Origin: Bacillus sp. FJAT-22090
GTDB lineage: Bacteria; Bacillota; Bacilli; Bacillales_A; Planococcaceae
Assembly (NCBI RefSeq): GCF_007676755.1
Contig: NZ_VEBK01000009.1
Span: 72,868 to 136,867 of the forward strand
Length of the DNA stretch: 64,000 nucleotides
Direction of reading: 5' to 3'
The notes under the pieces were generated by a model. It saw only the letters and a list, made by a program, of their open reading frames with translations. It did no database searches and was not told the DNA's origin. Within the stretch, counting starts at the first letter, position 1; every line of letters begins with the position of its first letter. Both the position numbers and the translations under genes were made by a program. This document shows, piece after piece, positions 9,255 through 17,126 of the stretch.

Positions 9255-9503
9255 TTATAAGTTTTGTTTTTTCAGTTTCTCTAATAATCCTTGAATTTTC
9301 TCGTGTTGTCGTTGTGTTTCCTCTACTAATCGCTCAATTTTATACATACCATCAACTAAAGAAATACAAACAATATCCCCTTCCTTTAAGCCCTCATTTA
9401 TCTCGGAACGATGAATGTGAAGTCTATCAGTTTCATCTGTATACTTCAAAAAAACGGCGCTATTCCCTTCATATCGATCCAGTGTGTATTTATTTGAGTT
9501 CAC
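9255..9503 (-). CDS. DUF3006 domain protein
   Basis: A small protein of 82 residues (VNSNKYTLDRYEGNSAVFL as its start) matching DUF3006, whose members are usually encoded beside secreted metallo-beta-lactamase-fold proteins, as here. I chose the GTG start because GAAAGGGG lies 9 bases upstream. This gives a 14-base overlap with the preceding gene and suggests translational coupling. The C-terminus is a charged helix. No catalytic motif is seen and the function is unknown. Confidence 0.75.
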   Translation of the reverse strand: MNSNKYTLDRYEGNSAVFLKYTDETDRLHIHRSEINEGLKEGDIVCISLVDGMYKIERLVEETQRQHEKIQGLLEKLKKQNL

Positions 9504-10689
9504 TAATAACAACCCCTTTCTCATTCAATAACTGGGCGGCATCTCCCTCATTATTCCATATTTTTCTGGCTGTCCATTTTATATAGCCTCCACCTTCTTT
9601 GGCATCAGGTCCACTTGTAATATAAATGGTTTCCCCAGCTTCGATAGATATATTCGGAATGTTAAATACTTGATTGCCGGCGACTGATACTAGCTGCCAT
9701 CCCTTTAGACTTACTGCTTCATCACCTTGGTTCGTAATACCGACAATTTCTTCCTGTAAATCTTTTTTGGAGATAAAGAGCGGGGATTCCGCTACAATGT
9801 CAACCGCATTCGGGTGTCCAGCTGATGAGACAGCGTACTCTTTACCATCTGTTTTCACAACTATATCTCCTAATTCCGCCGTTGCATAAATCTCTGAATG
9901 AGCTTTTTTTAATTTCGTAACTACAACAGGGGTGGGATGACCATATGTATTGTTTTTCCCATAACTGAGAATGGTTACTTCGGGTTGAACAGCTCGAATA
10001 AAAGCAGCTGTACTGCTAGTTGCTGAACCATGGTGACCTGCTTTCAAAATAGTAGATTTCAAATCAAATCGTTTAATCATACTTTTTTCTAAGCTTGCCT
10101 CTGCATCCCCAGTCAATAAAAAGGACACTTCCCCGTATTGTACTTTCAACACAATAGAAGCGGCATTTGGCTCGTCAGCACCATCCCCATTATTTAAAAC
10201 AGTAATCTTCATATCTGAGTCTAAAGGAATCGTGTCTCCTATACTTGGCACAATAAACGGGATTTTCATGTCCAAAATTAGTTGCAGCATGTTTTCATAA
10301 GTTTGCGTAGTATGCTCTTTCCCTGAATCCACGAAGTTGTTTACCTGAATGGAATTTAATACAGATAGTAATCCCCCAATATGATCGGCATCTGGATGGG
10401 TACCAACTACATAGTCTAGCTTGTTTACCCCTAGCTTCTCTAAGTAATCTACTACCTCTTCTCCCGCCTCTCCCGGTCCCCCGTCAATCAGCATGGTTTT
10501 TCCTTCTGGAGATTGGATTAGGATTGAATCTCCTTGTCCCACATCTATAAAATGAACACTCATTTCTTTTTTAGCAGTTGCTCCATTAGAAGATGTTTCT
10601 ACTTTTGTTTCTTGATCCGGTGTTTCTATCGTACATCCAAATAATACAAACAGCATTAATGCACTAATAATCGATAAAATTTGTTTCAT
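9490..10689 (-). CDS. ComEC-like metallo-beta-lactamase-fold lipoprotein with lamin-tail domain
   Basis: A lipoprotein of 399 residues. The signal sequence ends in the lipobox LFGC near residue 20. A metallo-beta-lactamase domain resembling the ComEC C-terminal hydrolase follows: FIDVGQGDS, GTHPDADHIGG (metal ligands) and LTGDAEASLE. The last 100 residues form a lamin-tail (LTD) beta-sandwich (NQGDEAVSLKGWQL). Inference: an extracellular nuclease or phosphodiesterase held at the membrane. The start is the ATG with AAGGAAGG upstream; the longer frame adds 21 residues before the signal peptide. It is coupled to the DUF3006 gene. Confidence 0.85.
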   Translation of the reverse strand: MKQILSIISALMLFVLFGCTIETPDQETKVETSSNGATAKKEMSVHFIDVGQGDSILIQSPEGKTMLIDGGPGEAGEEVVDYLEKLGVNKLDYVVGTHPDADHIGGLLSVLNSIQVNNFVDSGKEHTTQTYENMLQLILDMKIPFIVPSIGDTIPLDSDMKITVLNNGDGADEPNAASIVLKVQYGEVSFLLTGDAEASLEKSMIKRFDLKSTILKAGHHGSATSSTAAFIRAVQPEVTILSYGKNNTYGHPTPVVVTKLKKAHSEIYATAELGDIVVKTDGKEYAVSSAGHPNAVDIVAESPLFISKKDLQEEIVGITNQGDEAVSLKGWQLVSVAGNQVFNIPNISIEAGETIYITSGPDAKEGGGYIKWTARKIWNNEGDAAQLLNEKGVVISELK

Positions 10690-10738
10690 ATAAATCCTTC
10701 CTTTATAATTTCTGTGCCTGATTAGTGTTACAGTTACC

Positions 10739-10768
10739 TTGACAAACCTCATCTATTTATCATAGAAT
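10739..10768 (+). promoter_or_regulatory. SigA-type promoter of queT
   Basis: TTGACA (10739-10744) and TAGAAT (10763-10768) are separated by 18 bases. The expected start lies about 15 bases before the preQ1 aptamer. Confidence 0.65.
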
Positions 10769-10790
10769 TATCAATTGTGCATTACAAATA

Positions 10791-10828
10791 ACGTGGTTCG
10801 AGAACCTCCCACGTAAAAAAACTAAGGA
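10791..10828 (+). ncRNA. preQ1-I riboswitch
   Basis: A 38-base leader matching the class I preQ1 aptamer. Stem ACGTGG/CCACGT encloses the loop TTCGAGAACCTC, followed by the A-rich tail AAAAAAACTAAGG that folds back as a pseudoknot and contains the ribosome site (AAGGAG) of queT. The element therefore probably controls translation initiation: bound preQ1 would hide the ribosome site. Its gene, a predicted queuosine-precursor transporter, is the expected target. Confidence 0.92.
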
Positions 10829-10838
10829 GAAATGAATA

Positions 10839-11321
10839 ATGAAAACAAAGACTCTCGCAATAAATGGGATAATTGCAGCTTTATATGTTGTAGTATCGCT
10901 ATTAATCGCCCCATTTGGATTTACGAATGTACAGTTCCGTATTTCTGAAATGTTTAACCATCTTGTCGTATTCAACAAAAAGTACTTCTTTGGGGTTGTA
11001 ATCGGAGTAATTGTAACAAATATGTTTTCCCCAATGGCAGCGTATGACTTAACTTTTGGTGTAGCACATTCTATAATTACTTTATCGATTACGATTTTTG
11101 CCTCAAAGTTCATTAAAGGGCATATTCAACGCATGATATTTAATACATTACTCTTTACGTTTACGATGTGTATCATTGCATTCGAATTACACCTTGCTTT
11201 CGAACTTCCATTTTTCTATACATGGTTAACTGTTGCCGCTGGTGAATTTGTCGTATTAGCAGTCGGAATTCCACTGATGTCTGCTTTAAATAAACGATTA
11301 AACTTTAAAAACATGATTTAA
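10839..11321 (+). CDS. queT: Queuosine precursor transporter, QueT family
   Basis: An integral membrane protein of 160 residues with about five hydrophobic helices. It matches the QueT family of substrate-specific components that import queuosine precursors through an energy-coupling factor transporter. Distinctive segments are FGFTNVQFRISEMFNHLVVF and the C-terminal AAGEFVVLAVGIPL. The ATG is 8 bases after AAGGAG, and a preQ1-I riboswitch overlaps that ribosome site, which supports the assignment independently. A terminator follows the stop. Confidence 0.93.
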   Translation: MKTKTLAINGIIAALYVVVSLLIAPFGFTNVQFRISEMFNHLVVFNKKYFFGVVIGVIVTNMFSPMAAYDLTFGVAHSIITLSITIFASKFIKGHIQRMIFNTLLFTFTMCIIAFELHLAFELPFFYTWLTVAAGEFVVLAVGIPLMSALNKRLNFKNMI

Positions 11322-11328
11322 CTAATTT

Positions 11329-11365
11329 GCACCCGATTCTTAAAAATAGAAACGGGTGCTTTTTT
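11329..11365 (+). terminator. Terminator after queT
   Basis: GCACCCG pairs with CGGGTGC and is followed by six T residues, 7 bases after the stop. On the other strand it can end the opu operon. Confidence 0.8.
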
Positions 11366-11367
11366 AG

Positions 11368-12261
11368 TTATTTATCAATCAATCCTTTTTCTACCAAGAA
11401 GTCATGAGCAACATCTTCTGCTTTATCTCCATCAATGTCTACACGTGCGTTCATTTTCAACATATCCTCTTCTGTTATTTTCCCTCCAAGTTCATTTAAT
11501 ACTTTTTCAAGCTCGGGAAATTCCTCTAATACTTCTAAGCGAACGACTGGAGCAGCATCGTATTTAGGGAAGAAACCTAAATCGTCTTTAGTGGTCTGTA
11601 GGTCAAAGCGCTCTATTCGTCCATCTGTTGTAAACGCAGGAATCACATCCACCTCCCCATTTTTAACTGCTTCATACATAACATTAGGATCAAGACTTTT
11701 TGTTTCCGTAAACGTGAAAGGATAGGAATTAATCAAATCATCAAACCCATCTCCTTGACGCTCATAAAAAGCATGAGGTGCACCAAATACCATATCTTCA
11801 AATCTGGAAGCTTCCACAAGATCCGAATAAGTCTTCGCGTCATAATCTTTATCTTTTGTATAAGCTAAGGTATACGTATTCTCAAATCCAAGTGGACTTA
11901 ACCAAGTCGCATCAAACTGTTCTTCGTATCCTTTTCTAACTTTCTCCAATACACTTTCGGAGCTTTCACCTACTTCGGAATTTTCCTTAAGTACATCCTT
12001 TAACCCTGTACCTGTATACTCAACGTATAAATCAATATCCCCTTTTTCAAGGGCAGGAGTCATTATAGCTACTTCTCCCAAGCCATCCTTATACTTCACT
12101 TTGTAGTCCGTCTTCTCTTCAATGTATTGTCCTAAGATTTGAGGTAATATATATTGTTCCGTCCAAGGTTTACCACTTATTATTATTTGCTTATCCGAGT
12201 TAGAACAAGCACCTAACAATACAATTGTTGCTATTCCAATAGTCGCGAACATTTTTTTCAT
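11368..12261 (-). CDS. Osmoprotectant ABC transporter substrate-binding lipoprotein (OpuBC/OpuCC-like)
   Basis: A lipoprotein of 297 residues with lipobox LLGAC near residue 18. The mature part follows the OpuAC-type binding fold: GKPWTEQYILPQILGQYIEE at the start, the choline/betaine-family segment YVEYTGTGLKDVL, and a hinge region near KDDLGFFPKYDAAPVVR. It captures quaternary amines such as choline, carnitine or glycine betaine outside the membrane. The start MKKMFATIG has AGGGG 9 bases upstream. It is the last gene of a three-gene operon with permease and ATPase. Confidence 0.88.
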   Translation of the reverse strand: MKKMFATIGIATIVLLGACSNSDKQIIISGKPWTEQYILPQILGQYIEEKTDYKVKYKDGLGEVAIMTPALEKGDIDLYVEYTGTGLKDVLKENSEVGESSESVLEKVRKGYEEQFDATWLSPLGFENTYTLAYTKDKDYDAKTYSDLVEASRFEDMVFGAPHAFYERQGDGFDDLINSYPFTFTETKSLDPNVMYEAVKNGEVDVIPAFTTDGRIERFDLQTTKDDLGFFPKYDAAPVVRLEVLEEFPELEKVLNELGGKITEEDMLKMNARVDIDGDKAEDVAHDFLVEKGLIDK

Positions 12262-12266
12262 CCTAA

Positions 12267-12911
12267 TCATCCCCTAGTCTTTAATCCTTTTGGTGTTGCT
12301 CTTTTCTCAATCCATTTCAAAGCAAGATCAAACAGAATAGCTAGCAAAGCCACAGGTAAAGCTCCTGCCAAAACAAGCGAGTTATTATATGATTGCAATC
12401 CTCTATAAATAACATCCCCTAATCCGCCTGCCCCAACAAATGTAGCAAGCGTTGCAATTCCTACGGTTAACACGGTAGCAGTTCGAATGCCTGCCATGAT
12501 AAAAGGCAACGCAAGTGGCAACTCAATTTGTCGCAAAACTTGGCCATTCGTCATACCCATTCCTCGACCAGCCTCTATCATTGATTCATCTATTGTTGTA
12601 ATGCCAGTATATGTATTTCGTAAAATCGGTAAAAGCGCGTAAATAATTAGCGCAATTAACGCTGTTTTTGCTCCTATACCAATAAGAGGAACCAAAAAAC
12701 CAAATAACGCCAAACTAGGTATAGTTTGAAAAATGGCTGTTATCCCTATTACTGGTTCAGCAAACTTTCTATACCTTGCAACAATGATACCTAACGGTAA
12801 AGAAATCGCAACCCCTATTGCCAATGCAATAAATGATAAGTAAATATGTTGAATGAATGCTTCTTGTATTAAGTCGGATCGATTTTGAAGAGTATCTATA
12901 AAACTTTGCAT
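12267..12911 (-). CDS. Osmoprotectant ABC transporter permease (OpuBB/OpuCB-like)
   Basis: A membrane permease of 214 residues with five or six helices. The cytoplasmic coupling loop is clear: DESMIEAGRGMGMTNGQVLR, equivalent to the EAA motif that contacts the ATPase. It starts immediately after the ATPase stop codon and overlaps the start region of the binding protein. B. subtilis opuB and opuC encode two different permeases; only one is present here, so the channel would be a homodimer, as in some other species. Confidence 0.9.
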   Translation of the reverse strand: MQSFIDTLQNRSDLIQEAFIQHIYLSFIALAIGVAISLPLGIIVARYRKFAEPVIGITAIFQTIPSLALFGFLVPLIGIGAKTALIALIIYALLPILRNTYTGITTIDESMIEAGRGMGMTNGQVLRQIELPLALPFIMAGIRTATVLTVGIATLATFVGAGGLGDVIYRGLQSYNNSLVLAGALPVALLAILFDLALKWIEKRATPKGLKTRG

Positions 12912-13874
12912 TTATGACACCTCCTCTATTTCAAGAATTGCTCGGAGAAGGACCGACTGAGTTACAAAACCCAGTTCTTTTTGTTCTTTTTTTACGAGTA
13001 AACATCTTGTTCCTTCATTCTCCAACAATGCAATAGCATCTTCTACTAACAGATCTTCCTCTACTTCCAAGCACGGTGTGTGTCTATCTTGGTCAAAGAA
13101 GGGAACTAAGTCTTGTAGCTTACGTTTTCCTACTGCGCGGTTTCGATTGATACGTTCTATACCAATAAAGTTTTTAACAAAGTCATTAGAGGGATTCTCT
13201 ATCAATTCTGTAGGTGTGCTTATTTGTTCTATCCTTCCTCTTCTCATCACAATTATCAGATCAGCCATTTTTAAAGCTTCATCCATATCATGGGTAACAA
13301 AAACAATCGTTTTCTTTAGCTTGTGCTGAAGTTTTTTCGTTTCTATTTGTAATTGTTCACGACTAATAGGATCTAAAGCACTAAACGGCTCATCCATTAA
13401 AACGATATCAGGATCTCCAGCCAATGCCCTCACAACTCCAACTCTCTGCTGTTGACCTCCACTTAGTTCTAAAGGATACCTGGCAAAATATTGCTGTGCA
13501 TCAAGACCAGCCATGCTCATCAGATCCCTTATCCGTTTTGCAGTTTTTTCTTTTGACCATCCTTTTAAACGTGGTACTAGCGATACATTCTTTTCAATAG
13601 TCATATGTGGAAATAAACCTATGCGTTGAATAACGTAGCCAATTGTTTTTCGTAATTCTACTGCATCGATGGAGGAGACACCTTTTCCATTTACATAGAC
13701 TTCTCCCGAAGTCGGTATGTCTAATCGATTGATCATTTTCATTAATGTCGTTTTTCCGCAACCGCTTGGTCCAATGATAGCAACTAATTGTTCAGCAGGA
13801 ATGGTTAATGATACTTCCTTTAACGCTTCTGTGCCGTCTTCAAACACTTTAGAAATCTTATCGAATCGTATCAA
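12912..13874 (-). CDS. Osmoprotectant ABC transporter ATP-binding protein (OpuBA/OpuCA-like) with a single CBS domain
   Basis: The energising ATPase of the operon, 320 residues. Walker A (GPSGCGKTT), signature (LSGGQQQR), Walker B (DIVLMDEPFSAL) and the switch histidine (VFVTHD) are all present. The C-terminal tail holds only about one CBS motif (residues 255-315), whereas B. subtilis homologues of about 380 residues have two. The start is a TTG 8 bases after AAGGAGG. The ATG seven codons upstream lies inside that ribosome site and is rejected. Confidence 0.9.
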   Translation of the reverse strand: MIRFDKISKVFEDGTEALKEVSLTIPAEQLVAIIGPSGCGKTTLMKMINRLDIPTSGEVYVNGKGVSSIDAVELRKTIGYVIQRIGLFPHMTIEKNVSLVPRLKGWSKEKTAKRIRDLMSMAGLDAQQYFARYPLELSGGQQQRVGVVRALAGDPDIVLMDEPFSALDPISREQLQIETKKLQHKLKKTIVFVTHDMDEALKMADLIIVMRRGRIEQISTPTELIENPSNDFVKNFIGIERINRNRAVGKRKLQDLVPFFDQDRHTPCLEVEEDLLVEDAIALLENEGTRCLLVKKEQKELGFVTQSVLLRAILEIEEVS

Positions 13875-14009
13875 ACATACTTTCCTCCTTATCACATTAT
13901 ATTTAGCTGTAACCTTATATACCCTAAAAGAGGGAAATAAAGCGTCTAAGAATTAGAAAAGTTTAGGAATTAATACTACAAGTTTTCTCAACCTTTTGTA
14001 CATTTGAAA

Positions 14010-14034
14010 GGGGGAGTAGCTTAGCCACTCCCCC
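14010..14034 (-). terminator. Hairpin downstream of the monooxygenase remnant
   Basis: GGGGGAGT pairs with ACTCCCCC around a 9-base loop, 22 bases beyond the remnant's stop codon on the minus strand. It is probably the surviving terminator of the decayed gene. Confidence 0.55.
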
Positions 14035-14055
14035 CTCCTTATAATAGTAGAATTA

Positions 14056-14380
14056 TTAAGTTTGCATTTCCGTCATTTCCACTACTATTTTGTACGATCT
14101 TAGGCGTGTTTTAAGTAAAAAAGCTTGTAATTGCTCTTTAACCTCTTCCAGATTTCCGATGATTGTGGACTTCAATTGCTGAAGAATACCTTTTCTTTCA
14201 AAGGCGTTCCAAATACCATCCATTGTGTCTACAGGCGGCTTAAAAACTGTTGCTGATGTGAAGTAGATAACCTTTTCGCTTCTTCTGTCGTATCCGCAGC
14301 TATTCTATTCTCTCCAACCACTGCATAAGTTTTACCCGCGGGGCTTTCGCTTTGGATAGACTTATGCTGTAAGATAACCG
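14056..14380 (-). pseudogene. Remnant of a luciferase-like monooxygenase (3' end only)
   Basis: Minus-strand translation gives GKTYAVVGENRIAADTTEEA and then STSHQQQF. After a shift of frame it continues as PPVDTMDGIWNAFERKG, STIIGNLEEVKEQLQAFL and RLRSYKIVVEM before a stop at 14056-14058. These segments match the C-terminal third of YvbT/YwcH-type flavin monooxygenases. About 15 residues normally present between the EQLQAFL helix and RLRSYKI (the metal-binding-like IYDH segment) are missing. At least one frameshift, one internal deletion and loss of the 5' two-thirds make it non-functional. An intact luciferase-like monooxygenase of a different type lies at 32 kb. Confidence 0.75.
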
Positions 14381-14442
14381 ATTTTTTTTAAAGATGTCGA
14401 TTAAGACTGACGTCATGAGAAATCATATACATTCTTATCTTT

Positions 14443-14498
14443 TCAAAAAAAATAGCAGCCTCTTACACAATTTAATCTTGTATAAGATCTGCTATTTT
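14443..14498 (-). terminator. Terminator of the Cache-domain chemoreceptor gene
   Basis: AATAGCAG (14451-14458) pairs with CTGCTATT (14489-14496), with inner pairing CTTACACA/TGTATAAG. A run of T residues follows on the minus strand. Confidence 0.75.
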
Positions 14499-14501
14499 CT
14501 T

Positions 14502-16238
14502 TTATTTAGTTAATTTAAAATCAGAAACGATATCTTGAAGTTTCTCGGACATTACCGCTAAAGAACGGGAAGCGGCAGTCATTTCAACCATCGATGCATA
14601 TTGCTCTTCCGCTGCAGCAACTACATTTTGTGTATAATCAGTTGATCTTTCTGTTACATCTTTTGTTTTATTCACTTCTGTTACAAGAACTTCTGTACTA
14701 CTATTAATTTCTTGAATTTCCTCAGAAACAATAGAAAGCTTATTATTAATCAAGTTTATATCTTCTGCAATCTTTTCAAATGTTTTACCGGCATTTGAAA
14801 CATAACTCATGCCACTTTCTATTGCAATTTTCCCTTCAGTTGCAGTTTCTACCGTATGCTTTGTATTTACTTGGATTTCACTTATTAAAGAGGAAATATT
14901 TTTAGCAGCGTTTCCTGATTCTTCCGCTAATTTTCTTACCTCGTCTGCTACTACAGCAAAACCTTTCCCATGTTCACCTGCTCTTGCAGCTTCAATCGCT
15001 GCGTTGAGTGCTAGTAAATTTGTTTGTTCGGCAATACTAGTAATCACATTAATAATTTCGCCAATTTCCTGTGACTTACGTTCAAGCACTAACATTGCTT
15101 CTGTAGTAACCGTACTTTGTTTATTGATTTGATTCATTTGTTCTACGGTCTGCATAATAACTTCATTACCAGACAAAGAGACTTTAGAAGTTTCAATCGA
15201 CAAATCATTTAGTTCTTTAATATTAGACGTTATTTCCGTAATACTAGATGAAATTTGCGAAACAGAATTTTTCGACTCTTCCATACCAGATAATTGTCTT
15301 TCTTGACCAGAAGAGATCTGTTGTATGGACTCTGTAATTTCCTCTGAGGCTCTACTCGTTTGCTCACTACTAGCAGTAAGTTCTTCTGATGTAGCAGCCA
15401 CTTGTTGGGCGGAGCTTGAAACAGAATCGATAACCTCTCTTAAATTAGCTGTCATTGTGTTTATACCAATTGCTAGATCACCTAACTCATCCTTGTTTTT
15501 AACCTTAACCTTCTCTATCGCTAAATCTTGATGGGCAATTCTGTTTACACTATCAGCAATGAGTCTAATCGGATTGCCTAAATGTCTTGCAAACAGATAA
15601 ATAACGACTAAACCGATTATCGTACTAAGAACTAGCGTTACAATTATAGTTACAAGGATAGAATGGGAGCCTGCATTAAATGATTCCATATAGGTCCCAG
15701 CGCTTATTACCCAACCCCAGTTGGGATCTAAAGCATTATATGTAATTTTTGTCGCTTCAGTGCCTGGCTGATTTGGAAGCTCCCACTTATAATATACAAA
15801 TCCTCCACCGTCTTGTGCAGTTTTTATTATGTTTTGTACAATGTATTGGCCATCTACGTCTTGATTTTCCCAACCATTGGTTCCTTCGATAGATGGATGG
15901 GCAATTTCTAACCCATCTTCTCCATATGCAACAAAATATCCATTTGCCCCTAAGTCTACTTTAGATGTTAAAGCTCGGGTACCATCACTCTTTAACTCCC
16001 CAAGCAAGTATTGTTTAACCTGTTCCTGTGCTTCCTCTAATGAAAGATCACCATTTTTCACAGCATTATTTTTAGAATCAATTAGTAAAAGGGCCATCTC
16101 CACACCATTCTTAAGTGTTTTTTCTCCTAAATCATCTAAGTTAGTTTTAGCAGAATAATAACTACTAATACCGATTACCAAACTAGGTATTAATAGTAGG
16201 CACACAGAAATAATAAAAAGCTTTGAACGTATCTTCAT
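14502..16238 (-). CDS. Transmembrane methyl-accepting chemotaxis protein with Cache sensor
   Basis: A full-length chemoreceptor of 578 residues. Order: membrane helix at about 5-27; extracellular sCache_2-type sensor at about 35-185 ([33 protein letters not shown]); second membrane helix at about 192-215; HAMP domain to about 270; long methylation and signalling coiled coil with tip [20 protein letters not shown]. The sensor type usually binds small organic acids or amines; the ligand cannot be read. A GGAGAGG ribosome site precedes the ATG. It is transcribed alone and ends at a hairpin terminator. Confidence 0.92.
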   Translation of the reverse strand: MKIRSKLFIISVCLLLIPSLVIGISSYYSAKTNLDDLGEKTLKNGVEMALLLIDSKNNAVKNGDLSLEEAQEQVKQYLLGELKSDGTRALTSKVDLGANGYFVAYGEDGLEIAHPSIEGTNGWENQDVDGQYIVQNIIKTAQDGGGFVYYKWELPNQPGTEATKITYNALDPNWGWVISAGTYMESFNAGSHSILVTIIVTLVLSTIIGLVVIYLFARHLGNPIRLIADSVNRIAHQDLAIEKVKVKNKDELGDLAIGINTMTANLREVIDSVSSSAQQVAATSEELTASSEQTSRASEEITESIQQISSGQERQLSGMEESKNSVSQISSSITEITSNIKELNDLSIETSKVSLSGNEVIMQTVEQMNQINKQSTVTTEAMLVLERKSQEIGEIINVITSIAEQTNLLALNAAIEAARAGEHGKGFAVVADEVRKLAEESGNAAKNISSLISEIQVNTKHTVETATEGKIAIESGMSYVSNAGKTFEKIAEDINLINNKLSIVSEEIQEINSSTEVLVTEVNKTKDVTERSTDYTQNVVAAAEEQYASMVEMTAASRSLAVMSEKLQDIVSDFKLTK

Positions 16239-16385
16239 TTGTTCCTCTCCTTTGTTTCCATCAAAATAACACAGCTGTTGATTGTCCTAAATTTATCAAC
16301 TCAGGCAATAATTTCAAATTAATGTGTGACGCCTTACTATAGGGAAAGTGCGTCTTAGTGCAGTCCGTTTGACTAGCGACCGCTA

Positions 16386-16546
16386 TGATTTTTCAGCAGT
16401 CGGACGCTTTCCGCCGGGTGAGCGATGAGCCATTCCCGCCGCTTGCGCGTTCGTTGGAATGTCTCATTTGCCCACTCATCCGGCAGGAGTCGCCGCCAGC
16501 AGAGAAAATCAAAGAAAATCAAAGAAAATTGCTTCCACTCCGAGCA
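16386..16546 (+). repeat. GC-rich palindromic repeat, copy A
   Basis: Contains the family landmarks GTCGGACGCTTTCCG, GGGTGAGCGATGAGCC, GCTTGCGCGTTCGTT and CAGGAGTCGCCG in order. The 3' side is degenerate and carries three copies of AAAATCAAAG-like sequence in place of the 21-bp array. Confidence 0.75.
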
Positions 16547-16576
16547 TAAATAGTCCATACACAAGGCATAAAATCT

Positions 16577-16690
16577 TTATTTGGGGAATTGGTTGCTCTT
16601 CATAGTAATTTGGTTGCTGTCAAGCCCAAACTGGTTGCGTTGCCTATTGAATTGATTGCTTTCAGGTGACAATTGGTCTCGTTAAGCCAT
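16577..16690 (-). repeat. 21-bp tandem repeats with heptad coding pattern (decayed copy)
   Basis: On the minus strand this 114-base stretch starts ATG GCT TAA and then reads as heptads ending in SNQF, RNQF, SNQI and SNQF before a final TAA. It has the same length, phase and ends as the array at 44681-44794, but codon 3 is a stop. The repeated nucleotide core is GCAACCAATT. Confidence 0.75.
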
Positions 16691-16735
16691 TTTCTAACTT
16701 TTAATAGATAGTAAATACAGATAAACGCGCATAGT

Positions 16736-16873
16736 TTGACGGATTGGAGCTGCTGGGCGGCGACTCCAGTGGGATCAAGTGAGTCAGATGAGACTTCACA
16801 GGCGGCCACGTAAGCGGGCGGTGAAGGCTCATCACTCACCCCACGGAAAGCGTCCGTCCTGTAGCGGAAATCC
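16736..16873 (-). repeat. GC-rich palindromic repeat, copy B
   Basis: Minus-strand copy with GGATTTCCGCTACAGG, GGACGCTTTCCG, GGGTGAGTGATGAGCC, CACTTGATCCCACTGG and AGTCGCCG, ending CTCCAATCCG. It is closest to copy C at 44.5 kb, and like C it runs on into the 21-bp array. Confidence 0.8.
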
Positions 16874-17085
16874 TAGCGGAAATTCCCTTACGACGCACTA
16901 TCCCTAATAAACGAACCCAAACATAAAACAGTAATCGCTCATCCTTTTTGCTCAATGGAGTAAGATCGATAATCAACAGATGTGTCAAAATAACAACATA
17001 TTTATGTACTTTTTAACCACATATACATTATCGACTAAAATTTCATAATCTTTAGCACCTATTAGGATAGTAAATTTAAACTAGA

Positions 17086-17117
17086 AAAGCCCATTTTCAC
17101 TTAAGAAAATGGGCTTT
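17086..17117. terminator. Terminator of the dioxygenase gene
   Basis: A perfect 13-bp stem, AAAGCCCATTTTC with its complement, a 6-base loop and flanking T residues on the minus strand. It is placed 10 bases after the stop codon. Confidence 0.85.
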
Positions 17118-17126
17118 CTATTCTCA

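Larger units (their letters stand above)
16335..16913. repeat. Long repeat element, locus 1 (facing copies with similar ends)
   Basis: This 0.58-kb gene-free element fills the space between the chemoreceptor and dioxygenase genes. Left end TACTATAGGGAAAGTGCGTC is mirrored on the right by GACGCACTATCCCTA. Each end leads inward into a copy of the same GC-rich palindromic sequence: copy A about 16386-16546 on plus, copy B about 16736-16873 on minus. Copy B continues into a 114-base array of 21-bp repeats at 16577-16690. The same order of end, palindrome and array recurs at 44.46-44.79 kb. I see no real gene in it; the open frames follow the repeat and are not believed. Confidence 0.8.

Noticed and set aside
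10760-11113. Long minus-strand frame opposite queT
   Set aside because: It mirrors a real membrane-protein gene that has a riboswitch and ribosome site. It is the complement shadow.
16373-16564. Short open frame in palindrome A
   Set aside because: Composed of repeat sequence with no start signal. Treated as repeat, not a gene.
16600-16839. Open frame reading SDEPSPPAYVAACE and so on
   Set aside because: It follows the repeat element across palindrome B and the 21-bp array, has no ribosome site and matches no real protein family. Such frames recur wherever the repeat occurs.
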